This document shows, in pieces, positions 20,945-27,402 of a stretch of DNA of 31,755 nt. The stretch comes from a virus. A model generated the notes under the pieces. It ran no database searches and was not told where the DNA came from. It was given only the letters and a program-made list of their open reading frames with translations. The position numbers were made by a program, and so were the translations under genes. Every line of letters begins with the position of its first letter. Position 1 is the first letter of the stretch. The DNA lies in IMG/VR virus record IMGVR_UViG_3300019927_000140, positions 1-31,755 of that record. The stretch is one strand, 5' to 3'.

Positions 20945-20966
20945 CTATTAAACATCGTCTGATGTT
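20945..20966 (-). promoter_or_regulatory. Promoter with operator-like palindrome for the early operon
   Basis: On the minus strand the TATA-like TTTAATAG (20945-20952) is directly preceded by the palindrome AACATCGTCTGATGTT (20951-20966, 6-base arms, 4-base spacer). Transcription would start near 20920 and leave a leader of about 145-220 bases before the first genes at 20776 and 20702. The stretch 20797-20944 shows only GC-rich hairpin potential and no gene. Confidence 0.5.
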
Positions 20967-20977
20967 GGAAAGTTCTG

Positions 20978-21145
20978 TCAGTCATCTGCTGAGGGCTCGT
21001 ACCTATTTTCTTCTCCAAGGCGCTCTTCGGCGGCTTGGCGGATCCACTCAGACATCGACATATCTGCTTTTGCCGCCTCGACGCGGATTTTGTGCCGCAT
21101 CTCCGACGGGACTTTTGCAGTAATCGTTTCCTTCGACTCGCTCAT
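20978..21145 (-). CDS. Ribbon-helix-helix regulator, minus-strand member of a divergent pair
   Basis: The frame starts at the ATG at 21145 and encodes 55 residues, beginning MSESKETITAKVPSEMRHKI and continuing with RVEAAKADMSMSEWIRQAAE. A short beta strand (ETITAKVP) is followed by two helices with the SMSEW turn, the ribbon-helix-helix layout of small haloarchaeal DNA-binding proteins. It shares 20 of 36 core residues with the protein encoded divergently at 21256-21444. TTTTAG lies about 28 bases before the ATG, so the transcript is probably leaderless. It is below usual length limits and easily missed. It likely binds the palindromes between the two genes. Confidence 0.85.
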   Translation of the reverse strand: MSESKETITAKVPSEMRHKIRVEAAKADMSMSEWIRQAAEERLGEENRYEPSADD

Positions 21146-21255
21146 GTTAGTGTCTTATAATCAGACGGTACTAAAAGATTACTGTCTTACTCTATTACTA
21201 AAGTAATATCCTATTGTCCTAAGAACTTATTAAGTATGAGTGTAAATACGGGCGT
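21146..21255. promoter_or_regulatory. Divergent promoter/operator region between two RHH regulators
   Basis: This 110-base AT-rich stretch has TATA boxes for both directions at leaderless spacing: TTTTAG (21171-21176) for the minus-strand gene and TTATTAAG (21228-21235) for the plus-strand gene. Between them lies the perfect palindrome ATTACTAAAGTAAT (21194-21207) and a further half-site ATTACT at 21178-21183. These are probable operators for one or both RHH proteins. Confidence 0.65.
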
Positions 21256-21444
21256 ATGACCGAGGAGTATGAAGAAAGCATCACGGTTAAGATCAGTCCG
21301 GACACGAAGACTGAGATACGTGTTTCAGCGGCGAAAGAAGACCTCTCGATGAGTGAGTGGCTTCGACAAGCGATTGGTGAAAAGCTTGAGCGAGACGGTG
21401 AATCGGAAAACCGGAACCCAGCTGACCCTGTCGTGGCAGACTGA
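21256..21444 (+). CDS. Ribbon-helix-helix regulator, plus-strand member of a divergent pair
   Basis: This 62-residue protein starts MTEEYEESITVKISPDTKTE and continues with IRVSAAKEDLSMSEWLRQAI. It has the same strand plus SMSEW helix arrangement as the divergently encoded 55-residue protein. A TATA-like TTATTAAG lies about 25 bases before the ATG, so the message is leaderless. The C-terminal 17 residues are acidic and probably flexible. It is monocistronic and its stop lies 44 bases from the stop of the convergently transcribed Orc1/Cdc6-like gene. As part of a two-repressor switch it could decide between two transcription programs. Confidence 0.85.
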   Translation: MTEEYEESITVKISPDTKTEIRVSAAKEDLSMSEWLRQAIGEKLERDGESENRNPADPVVAD

Positions 21445-21488
21445 TCTGCTGGGTTCCATCATTGATGTGCAGCGCCTGCGTTTATGAC

Positions 21489-22571
21489 TTACTGGAGTAA
21501 CTGACGTTCAGATCTACACAACGGCGACCGGTCTGGTACTGTGAGATCTGAATCTCGGGCAAAATACGTTCGTCCTCGTTTCTTACCGTAGTGTCCAACG
21601 AGTTCGTAGTTTTCTAGCTTCTCGATATAACGCAACCGGGTCTGTTTGCAAACGGGCGTGGCGTCTGTGTCCTCGCCGAGTGCTTTCGACGCGATCTCGT
21701 CGTATCGCGCGTGGAAGTCTTCGGCAGAGACCTCGCCCGCCTGTTGGATCACGTGATAGACCAGCTGATGCCCAACTGGCAGCGATCGTAGATTCCCAGA
21801 TCGAACGGCGGCCTTTGCTCGAGCATGCGCCGCTGGCAACACGTCGGACGTGATCTTCTCGTTTTGCTTGTCCTCGGTTAATTTGGCAGCCTCGAACAGC
21901 GTCTGTATAGCTTGCCGGGCAATACCGTTTGATAACTCCGCGATTTCAAAAAGCACGCTCTCGTCGACGACGTCTGAATGCAGACCTTGCGCGGCGCGTG
22001 CTTGAAGAATATCCACCAGGTTCTCGTACTCGTAGCTTCTGAATGTCACGAGCGTGTTGACGTGCTTTCCTTCAGATGCAGACATCTCCGAGATCCACTG
22101 CTGGGCGTTGTGGCAGATAATCAACCCACTCACACCTTCGACCTCGGTCAAGTACTCAATTAAACGACTGTTGTACAGGTCATCCCCCTCGTCAAAAACG
22201 ACGATATACGGGCGCTCTGTGATCTCTTCAAGCGTGCTCAAGACATCGTCGGCAGGTGTGTTGTGTTGTACGAGTCCCGACTCACCCCGAGGATGTTCTT
22301 CAATTGCCGTTCGAAGACACTGCGCAGCGGTATGTCCGAGGCAGTGAATGTGTGAAGTCACCACATCAGCGTTGTAACGGAGTTCACGCATCACTTTCTT
22401 CGCAGCTACCGTCTTTCCGACGCCTGACCGGCCTGAAACAAGCGCGTGCGCTGGTGCATTCCCGTCCGCCGCTGGTGCGAGTCCCCGCTGTAGCTCCCGG
22501 AGTTCCTGATCACGGTGAAGGATCGTCTGTGGGATGTAGGACTCACGAAAAATGTCCCGGCTCGTGATCAT
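21489..22571 (-). CDS. Orc1/Cdc6-like replication initiator ATPase
   Basis: The protein has 360 residues. It starts MITSRDIFRESYIPQTILHR, the N-terminal segment seen in archaeal Orc1/Cdc6 proteins before the AAA+ domain. Walker A is SGRSGVGKT at residues 46-54, and Walker B is VVFDEGDDL at 124-132. LSNGIARQAI in the lid is the sensor 2 region. A winged helix follows at about residues 265-345 (KQTRLRYIEKLENYELVGHY). Archaeal members bind origin boxes and load MCM. The gene is less GC-rich than its neighbours and uses more AT-ending codons, a sign of separate acquisition. A leaderless promoter (TTTATATAG, 22594-22602) precedes it. Confidence 0.9.
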   Translation of the reverse strand: MITSRDIFRESYIPQTILHRDQELRELQRGLAPAADGNAPAHALVSGRSGVGKTVAAKKVMRELRYNADVVTSHIHCLGHTAAQCLRTAIEEHPRGESGLVQHNTPADDVLSTLEEITERPYIVVFDEGDDLYNSRLIEYLTEVEGVSGLIICHNAQQWISEMSASEGKHVNTLVTFRSYEYENLVDILQARAAQGLHSDVVDESVLFEIAELSNGIARQAIQTLFEAAKLTEDKQNEKITSDVLPAAHARAKAAVRSGNLRSLPVGHQLVYHVIQQAGEVSAEDFHARYDEIASKALGEDTDATPVCKQTRLRYIEKLENYELVGHYGKKRGRTYFARDSDLTVPDRSPLCRSERQLLQ

Positions 22572-22593
22572 AGATGCGTCTGTCGAGGAGGCT

Positions 22594-22602
22594 CTATATA
22601 AA
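22594..22602 (-). promoter_or_regulatory. Leaderless promoter of the Orc1/Cdc6-like gene
   Basis: On the minus strand TTTATATAG centres 27 bases before the ATG at 22571. This is the strongest TATA box in the window and supports that start codon. Confidence 0.65.
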
Positions 22603-22633
22603 CTCCCGTTAGGTGTTGGAAAAGAGACGTTGC

Positions 22634-22906
22634 TTACTCGACCTGGATGATCGTGTGCGGGCCCTGGGGCGGCTGTGGGATCAGCGAGAGCTCGCAGTCG
22701 GCGATCGCCTCGAGGACCACCGGCCCGACACCGTCAGCCTCGGCGGCGAGCACGACCTCGCTCGTGAACGTGGGTTGCGAGGTCGCAGTCCGCGGCCCCT
22801 CGCAGCGCGTCTGGACATCGACGACCTCGTCGGCAGCTGCGAGCTGGTTCTGGAGTTCTCGATGCTGCTCGGCAATCTTCACCGGCGTCCCCGACTCGGC
22901 GCTCAT
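22634..22906 (-). CDS. Hypothetical protein
   Basis: The protein has 90 residues and starts MSAESGTPVKIAEQHRELQN. The first half is a helix; the second has strands with an evenly hydrophobic pattern (FTSEVVLAAEADGVGPVVLE, CELSLIPQPPQGPHTIIQVE). No family was recognised. It is the last gene of the four-gene unit starting at 24069. Its start overlaps the upstream stop by 4 bases, so its expression is coupled to the gene before it. Confidence 0.7.
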   Translation of the reverse strand: MSAESGTPVKIAEQHRELQNQLAAADEVVDVQTRCEGPRTATSQPTFTSEVVLAAEADGVGPVVLEAIADCELSLIPQPPQGPHTIIQVE

Positions 22907-23310
22907 CCGTCGGTCACCCCCAGCGCCGTGTGGACTCTCGGGACGTCGCCTTCTGACGCGAGCGGACGCGTCACATCGTAATGGAGGCCGACATCGTCAC
23001 AGAAAGCCGCGGCAGCCTCCTCGGCGGTCGAGAGCGCCGTCAGTAGGCGCGACATATCGAACGAGGACGCCTTCTCAAAGGCGTCGCCGATCGACCTCCA
23101 TGAAACCGCTTCCTCCTCGTGGTCGACACCGAACGTGGCCGCGAAAGTCGTCGAGTCGCGATCGCCGGTCGTGTCTGCGATGCGGATCTCGATCTTCAGC
23201 GACGACAGATGTACCTCGGCCCCACTGTCGACGTCTCGCCCGGCGTCCCGGTCGAGCGTGTGCCGGTACTTCGGCTCAACTGACCGAATGTCGATATCGT
23301 AGTCGCTCAT
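22903..23310 (-). CDS. Hypothetical protein
   Basis: The protein has 135 residues and starts MSDYDIDIRSVEPKYRHTLD. It is mixed alpha/beta: strands in the first half (SSLKIEIRIADTTGDRDST, then TTFAATFGVD) and helices in the second (FDMSRLLTALSTAEEAAAAF). One Cys (CDDVGLHYDV) and no zinc pattern. Function unknown. It lies between the SWIM protein gene and the gene at 22634-22906, with 4-base overlaps on both sides. Confidence 0.7.
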   Translation of the reverse strand: MSDYDIDIRSVEPKYRHTLDRDAGRDVDSGAEVHLSSLKIEIRIADTTGDRDSTTFAATFGVDHEEEAVSWRSIGDAFEKASSFDMSRLLTALSTAEEAAAAFCDDVGLHYDVTRPLASEGDVPRVHTALGVTDG

Positions 23311-23648
23311 CGGTCACCAGCCTCCTGGACGTCATCGACGTGGATGCCCAGCTGGGCGTCGACGCGCGAGCGGTCGACCCAGTCCGGGATCTCGCGCCGC
23401 CCGGTCGCGAACTCACATCGGCGAACGTGCTTGCAGCCGCCGTCTGGGTCGCGGTAGAACGCATCGTCGCACTCACACGCGCCGGTCTCGATGTCGACGA
23501 GGTACTCGCGCCCGCTCTGGGAGACGACGACGTAGAGGCCATCCGCGCCGCGGGCCTGTCCGACGTCCTCGAGGACGGTGAAGTACTGCGTCAGCGCGTC
23601 GACGTCGCGATCGTCAAGATCGACCATTGGGTTGCTCGTGGCCGCCAT
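23307..23648 (-). CDS. SWIM zinc-finger protein
   Basis: The protein has 113 residues. YLVDIETGACECDDAFYRD followed by GCKHVRRCEFATG gives the SWIM pattern C58-x-C60 ... C72-x-H74. A preceding strand pair (GLYVVVSQSGREYLV) and a helix after the finger are also typical. SWIM domains bind DNA or protein and often occur in plasmid- and virus-borne haloarchaeal proteins. The start at 23648 (MAATSNPMVDLDDRD) follows the previous stop by one base; an internal ATG at 23627 is possible. The biological role here is not evident. Confidence 0.82.
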   Translation of the reverse strand: MAATSNPMVDLDDRDVDALTQYFTVLEDVGQARGADGLYVVVSQSGREYLVDIETGACECDDAFYRDPDGGCKHVRRCEFATGRREIPDWVDRSRVDAQLGIHVDDVQEAGDR

Positions 23649-23649
23649 G

Positions 23650-24069
23650 TTAGAGCCCTCCGAGGGCGGCTCCGAGCCAGTTCTCGTCGTAGCTGAGGTG
23701 GTCCCAGCCGCAGACCTCGTCGGCGTTCTCGAGGTAGGAGTGGAACTCTGCGCCGGGCGAGACGTCGATCCGCTCGAGGCGCGTGCTGAGGTCGGCGCTC
23801 AGCTCGACGACGAGCATCTCCTCGCCGGCACGGTGCCAGTAGTGGATGCGACCCTCTTCGTCGATGCCGATGCGCGTCGCACCGGCGGGGAGTCGGTCGC
23901 CAACTGTCGATTCGTCCGTCGTGTCGGAACCATTTTGATCGATGGATCCTGAGTTTGATTCGCTCTTGCTCATAGTTCGGGCGGAGCACTCTGGTCCGGT
24001 GCTACTACACCGGGCCGCACTCTGACCTTCATCAGCATCGTCTGCCTCGGGCCGCGGACTCGTGCTCAT
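23650..24069 (-). CDS. Hypothetical protein, first gene of a leaderless four-gene unit
   Basis: The preferred start is the ATG at 24069 (MSTSPRPEADDADEGQSAAR), because ATATAAGG (24093-24100) lies about 28 bases before it, the spacing of a leaderless message; it gives 139 residues. An internal ATG at 23973 (MSKSESNSGSIDQNGSDT) would remove the basic or polar N-terminal part and is possible. The core has strands and a helix (RIGIDEEGRIHYWHRAGEEM, LVVELSADLSTRLERIDVS). No known family. It is controlled from the divergent region shared with the winged-helix gene at 24174. Confidence 0.68.
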   Translation of the reverse strand: MSTSPRPEADDADEGQSAARCSSTGPECSARTMSKSESNSGSIDQNGSDTTDESTVGDRLPAGATRIGIDEEGRIHYWHRAGEEMLVVELSADLSTRLERIDVSPGAEFHSYLENADEVCGWDHLSYDENWLGAALGGL

Positions 24070-24173
24070 ATATGCATAGTGTACCCCATACCCCTTATAT
24101 CTTTGCATTACAAAGTGGTATTGCTATTGTAGCGCAAAGTATATTACACATCAGCATCTACAATAGGCCGTCG
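24070..24173. promoter_or_regulatory. Divergent promoter region with inverted-repeat operators (phiH1-like)
   Basis: The 104-base region has a TATA box for each direction: ATATAAGG (minus strand) and AGTATATTA (plus strand, centre about 24143). Both are preceded by GCAAAG, a matching BRE-like element. A perfect inverted repeat CTATTGTAG (24124-24132) and CTACAATAG (24158-24166) flanks the plus-strand TATA box. CTTTG (24101-24105) with CAAAG (24111-24115) forms a smaller inverted repeat at the minus-strand promoter. These are probable binding sites of the adjacent winged-helix regulator. Confidence 0.65.
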
Positions 24174-24425
24174 ATGAGTGTGCAAAGTAAGCCGATGGTC
24201 AACGAAGACTACGAGCCCACCGTGAATGATGAGCAGGTGCTCGAGGTGCTGAAAGACGGTCGCGGCGACGGTGATCCGTGGGGTCGTGCCAACCCCCGAT
24301 ACATCATCGACAACTGCGATCTCGAGAAAGGCAACGTTGAATTCAGCCTGCGAAGCCTACGCGACGCTGGCTGGGTAAAACGTATTGCGCGAGGGTTATA
24401 CGAATTCAACGAAGATCCGCGGTAG
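24174..24425 (+). CDS. Winged-helix regulator, phiH1-repressor-like
   Basis: The preferred start is the ATG at 24174 (MSVQSKPMVNEDYEPTVNDE), with a TATA box about 30 bases before it; the frame is open further upstream but passes through the promoter. The protein has 83 residues. The C-terminal winged helix reads GRANPRYIIDNCDLEKGNVE, then FSLRSLRDAGWVKRIARGLY and ends EFNEDPR. This pattern (GRANP-YI ... KGNV ... LR-L-AGWV-R--RGLYEF--DPR) is that of the repressor-like proteins of halovirus phiH1 and its relatives. It is likely a repressor that binds the inverted repeats beside its own promoter and controls the divergent unit and itself. Confidence 0.85.
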   Translation: MSVQSKPMVNEDYEPTVNDEQVLEVLKDGRGDGDPWGRANPRYIIDNCDLEKGNVEFSLRSLRDAGWVKRIARGLYEFNEDPR

Positions 24426-24480
24426 CAGCTGGTTGTACCGTACGGAGCAGTGCCGAATCAACAAAAGCCAACCTACCACA

Positions 24481-25434
24481 ATGCAAGCAACAACGCGGCC
24501 CGACAGCGGGCCTCGAGACCCGAGTACCGACGAGCAATCAGAGCCGGCCTGGCAAGACCCGGAGACGCTGCGAACGCTGTACCTTGAGGAGGACCTCACA
24601 CGCGCCGAGGTAGCCGAGCGACTGGGCTGCTCGAAAGGCGCGATCGACGACCAACTGACCGCCCACGGCATCAGAAAAACCGGATCGCAGCCGTGGCACG
24701 ATGCCGACCGGTTGCGGACGCTCTACCACGACGAGGACATGACGCTGCAGGCGATCGCGGACCACTTCGACACGTCGCGACCGACGATCCATCACTGGAT
24801 GCAGCGCCACGACATTGAGACCGACGCTGCGACGGGGCAGACCTACGACGACGCAGAGCTCCTCGAGCATCTGCAGGCTGTCAACGACGACGTCGAGTAT
24901 CGCGTCACGAAGGCCGCCGTCGACGAGCGCGACGGCCCGGCGAGTTCGACGCTATCGACCCGCTTCGGGTCGTGGATCGAGGCGCTCAAGGCCGCCGATA
25001 TCGACCCGGACGCGCCGACGCGGGAGCCCAGCGACGCGCGAGAGACGCTCGTCGGGCGGCAGGGGGCGATCCTGTCGCGCTCCCCCGGCCCGGCGCACGA
25101 CCTCGTGGAGATCGACGACCCGTTCCTGTTTTCGGACCTGGATTGGGATCGCGGGACGTTCAGCCGGCTCCGGGAGGCGGGGATCATCACGCGGGCGAGC
25201 GAGGAGCGCGTCGATAACGCGCACGAGGGCTCGTGTGGTGTGTGCTGGGAGTGGCAGGTCGCGGACGGCGTCCGCGGCTGGATCGAGGCGAATGTCGACG
25301 TGACAGGGGAGTGCCCGAACCCGGACTGTCGCTCGAGTGGCGTGCGGAACCTCGGCGACGGGGCGTTCACCTGCACCAACCCGGAGTGCGACGTGGAGTT
25401 TGATGAGGCGACGGCCCGGGAGGTGTTGCGGTAA
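24481..25434 (+). CDS. Protein with two helix-turn-helix units, a homing-endonuclease-associated repeat and a zinc ribbon
   Basis: The preferred start is the ATG at 24481 (MQATTRPDSGPRDPSTDEQS), giving 317 residues; the extension to 24385 is basic and less halophilic. Two helix-turn-helix repeats lie at about residues 35-65 (YLEEDLTRAEVAERLGCSKG) and 75-105 (HDEDMTLQAIADHFDTSRPT). Residues 125-180 match the homing-endonuclease-associated repeat (SSTLSTRFGSWIEALKAADI). Residues 215-260 form another winged-helix-like part. The C-terminus holds a zinc ribbon with four CxxC-type cysteines (C277, C281, C295, C300 region: GECPNPDCRS and FTCTNPECDV). No nuclease motif was seen, so this is probably a DNA-binding regulator related to homing proteins. 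Confidence 0.8.
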   Translation: MQATTRPDSGPRDPSTDEQSEPAWQDPETLRTLYLEEDLTRAEVAERLGCSKGAIDDQLTAHGIRKTGSQPWHDADRLRTLYHDEDMTLQAIADHFDTSRPTIHHWMQRHDIETDAATGQTYDDAELLEHLQAVNDDVEYRVTKAAVDERDGPASSTLSTRFGSWIEALKAADIDPDAPTREPSDARETLVGRQGAILSRSPGPAHDLVEIDDPFLFSDLDWDRGTFSRLREAGIITRASEERVDNAHEGSCGVCWEWQVADGVRGWIEANVDVTGECPNPDCRSSGVRNLGDGAFTCTNPECDVEFDEATAREVLR

Positions 25435-25866
25435 ATGGCGGACGATGGCGACGCCACCCCGTTCGATCGACTGTTCGCCGAAGAGGTGGACGAGCGACCT
25501 GACGAGATCGTCGTCGACGAGCTGACGACGATGGACGCCGAGGAGTTTACCGATTGCCTCGAAGCAATTGCCGACGCCAGCGAGGCGATCACGACGCTCG
25601 CCGAGGACCTCGAACGGCTCCGACAGACTGGCCTCGACGAGTCCGATGCAAGGGACTTGATCTACGGTCGGAACCACGACCTCGGGAAGCGTGATGTCGA
25701 GACACTTTTTGAGGCGATCGACGCGATCGCGAACGGGAAGGCAGATCGGCCACTGATCCGGTTACTGTCGGATGTCTCCGGGAAGAACATGACCGAGACC
25801 GAGGCGCTGCTGGACGAGCTTGAGCGACTCCACCGGAAGTACGGAGGCAACGATGGCGACGTTTGA
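25435..25866 (+). CDS. Hypothetical helical protein
   Basis: The protein has 143 residues. Its ATG directly follows the TAA of the upstream gene, so both are translated from one message. It is acidic and almost entirely helical: DELTTMDAEEFTDCLEAIAD, SEAITTLAEDLERLRQTGL, DARDLIYGRNHDLGKRDVET and a C-terminal helix ending with ETEALLDELERLHRKYGG. No family recognised. The pattern of four helices could be a small alpha bundle that binds the upstream regulator or another protein. It is convergent with a small minus-strand gene 11 bases downstream. Confidence 0.72.
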   Translation: MADDGDATPFDRLFAEEVDERPDEIVVDELTTMDAEEFTDCLEAIADASEAITTLAEDLERLRQTGLDESDARDLIYGRNHDLGKRDVETLFEAIDAIANGKADRPLIRLLSDVSGKNMTETEALLDELERLHRKYGGNDGDV

Positions 25867-25877
25867 ACGCCCCGGCG

Positions 25878-26000
25878 CTATACGGTCTTCCTCTCGCCGC
25901 AGTCGCGACACCAGAGCCTGTCGTGGGGGTCCTCTTCCAAGACGGTTCCACACTCAGGGCAGCTCTCATCGACCTGCGTCAGGTTTCGTTCGAGGGGCAT
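25878..26000 (-). CDS. Zinc-ribbon microprotein, 40 residues, leaderless minus-strand gene
   Basis: The frame begins at the ATG at 26000 and reads MPLERNLTQVDESCPECGTV followed by LEEDPHDRLWCRDCGERKTV. The four ligands C14/C17 and C31/C34 make a complete zinc ribbon. A TATA-like TTATACC (26024-26030) lies 27 bases before the ATG. It is the only minus-strand gene in the right arm and faces the helical gene end-on. The longer open frame upstream has no sensible sequence. Zinc ribbons of this size occur widely in haloarchaea; a regulatory role is probable but unknown. Confidence 0.75.
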   Translation of the reverse strand: MPLERNLTQVDESCPECGTVLEEDPHDRLWCRDCGERKTV

Positions 26001-26023
26001 CGGCTCATAGTCCGATACTGAAC

Positions 26024-26030
26024 GGTATAA
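26024..26030. promoter_or_regulatory. Bidirectional TATA box
   Basis: CGGTATAAGCT can be read as a TATA box on both strands. It lies 27 bases before the minus-strand ATG at 26000 and about 30 bases before the plus-strand GTG at 26058. It may drive both genes. Confidence 0.5.
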
Positions 26031-26057
26031 GCTACCGCCCTTGTTGGGGTGGTTTCG

Positions 26058-26177
26058 GTGTCTGAGACCTCTTCCGCGGTTGAGCACGTCTTTCCGACTG
26101 AGTGCGTCCTCTGCGATAACAGCGCGGAGACATTCGAAGCCCACGAGCGGCACATGCAGGAGGTGCACGACCGATGA
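26058..26177 (+). CDS. C2H2-type zinc-finger microprotein, 39 residues
   Basis: From the GTG at 26058 the frame reads MSETSSAVEHVFPTECVLCD and then NSAETFEAHERHMQEVHDR. C16/C19 and H31 with H37 give a single C2H2 finger (CxxC...H...H). Its TGA overlaps the ATG of the next gene (ATGA at 26174-26177). It is too short for most gene finders. The start is a GTG about 30 bases after a bidirectional TATA box. It probably binds DNA or RNA, or regulates the operon that follows. Confidence 0.65.
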   Translation: MSETSSAVEHVFPTECVLCDNSAETFEAHERHMQEVHDR

Positions 26178-26737
26178 GCGCTGCGACACGGTTTGCGCTC
26201 GTCGGCTGCGGAAAGCAGAAACAGTCGGTCGACGGCAACCCCCAGCACGCGAACAACCAGTACCGGGCGGCGAACCTCTACACGAGCACCTATTTCGCGT
26301 TGAAACGCGAGTACGCCGAGCGGATGTGCGAGTACTGGTACATCCTGTCGGCGAAACACGGGCTGTATCACCCGTTCTGCATCATGAAACCGTACGACAT
26401 CCAACTGACGCGATCCGGCTTCGGCGGAGACGATCCGTCACGGTTTGCGACGGTCGAGGCGTGGGGCAATCGCGTCCTCCAGCAGCTTGAGGAGAGACTC
26501 GAGTACCTCGCGAACTCCGACGGGAACGACGCCGTCGACGAGATCGTCGTCCTCGCCGGGCAGGCCTACGTGGAACCGCTGCGGGACGGCCTCGAGGCGC
26601 TGGATGTCGCGGTCCGGTACCCGTTCGACAGCACTTCTGGGATCGGCGAGCAGATGGGCTGGCTGAACGAAGCGACTGACGAAACTAAACCCGTGAGTCC
26701 GCGGTACGAGGCGGTCGTTAGGGGTGAGTCGGCGTGA
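26174..26737 (+). CDS. YaaA/DUF6884-like protein
   Basis: The protein has 187 residues. FALVGCGKQKQS at residues 8-19 and NLYTSTYFALKREYAERMCE followed by YWYILSAKHGLYHP are the hallmark segments of the DUF6884 group, a branch of the YaaA superfamily found in many archaeal and phage genomes. The chemistry of this group is not clear; some members occur near modified-base or DNA-modification genes. Strands VDEIVVLAGQAYVEPLRDGL and a loop GIGEQMGWLNEA complete the alpha/beta fold. It overlaps both neighbours (ATGA at the start; GTGA at the end), so it is the second gene of a tightly coupled operon. Confidence 0.82.
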   Translation: MSAATRFALVGCGKQKQSVDGNPQHANNQYRAANLYTSTYFALKREYAERMCEYWYILSAKHGLYHPFCIMKPYDIQLTRSGFGGDDPSRFATVEAWGNRVLQQLEERLEYLANSDGNDAVDEIVVLAGQAYVEPLRDGLEALDVAVRYPFDSTSGIGEQMGWLNEATDETKPVSPRYEAVVRGESA

Positions 26738-27402
26738 CGGCCCCCGTCAAGAACCCGTCCTGGATCGCGAGTATGCTCGAGGACGTCCCGGTCGTCGAGT
26801 GGGACCGCTTCGTCGTCGAGGACCACAACGGCACGCAGTGCGTCAAGGTGTACGGCTGGATCGACCGCGACGAGGACGACTACAAAGACTTCGTCCTCGC
26901 ATCGTTCTGGCCCGAGAACGCCGATGTCGGCTTCACGACGTCGTCCGACCAGTGGTCGGAGTACCTGCATCACGAGTGGATCGGTGGCGAGCCGGGCGAA
27001 CACAACCCGTGTCGGCGCGTCGAGGACGCGTTCGACGTTTCGAACTGCGTCGAACTGCACGAAGACACAGCGCTCGACGAGTTCGCAACCGATGGCGGCC
27101 AAGCCGAGCGACCGGATCCAGAGGACGACCCGTTCGCGTGCTCGCTCTGCGGTGAGTACTTGTGTTCAGCCAAGCGCGTCAGTGCCGAGGAGTACTGCGA
27201 CAGCTGTCAGCGCGAGCTCGGCGCGACGTCACCGCTTCGACGCTGTCTGAACTGTGGCCGCGAAGCCGCCGAGAAGTACATGAACACGATCGACATCTCG
27301 CCCGAAGACGAGTACTATCCCGAGATTCGGCACTTGTGCCGCGACTGCTCGAGCGATGACAGCGAGACCAACACATCGATAGAGGGGTGTGACGATGAGT
27401 GA
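26734..27402 (+). CDS. Zinc-binding hypothetical protein
   Basis: The protein has 222 residues and starts at the GTG at 26734, which overlaps the upstream TGA. Residues 1-120 form a compact alpha/beta part (KVYGWIDRDEDDYKDFVLAS, FWPENADVGFTTSSDQWSEY). The C-terminal part has three CxxC pairs in ACSLCGEYLCSAKRV, YCDSCQREL and RCLNCGREAAEKYMN, and a further HLCRDCSSDD, forming two zinc ribbons. The function is not recognised. Such a domain pair suggests a nucleic-acid- or protein-binding adaptor. Its stop overlaps the next ATG in an ATGAGTGA junction. Confidence 0.76.
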   Translation: MTAPVKNPSWIASMLEDVPVVEWDRFVVEDHNGTQCVKVYGWIDRDEDDYKDFVLASFWPENADVGFTTSSDQWSEYLHHEWIGGEPGEHNPCRRVEDAFDVSNCVELHEDTALDEFATDGGQAERPDPEDDPFACSLCGEYLCSAKRVSAEEYCDSCQRELGATSPLRRCLNCGREAAEKYMNTIDISPEDEYYPEIRHLCRDCSSDDSETNTSIEGCDDE

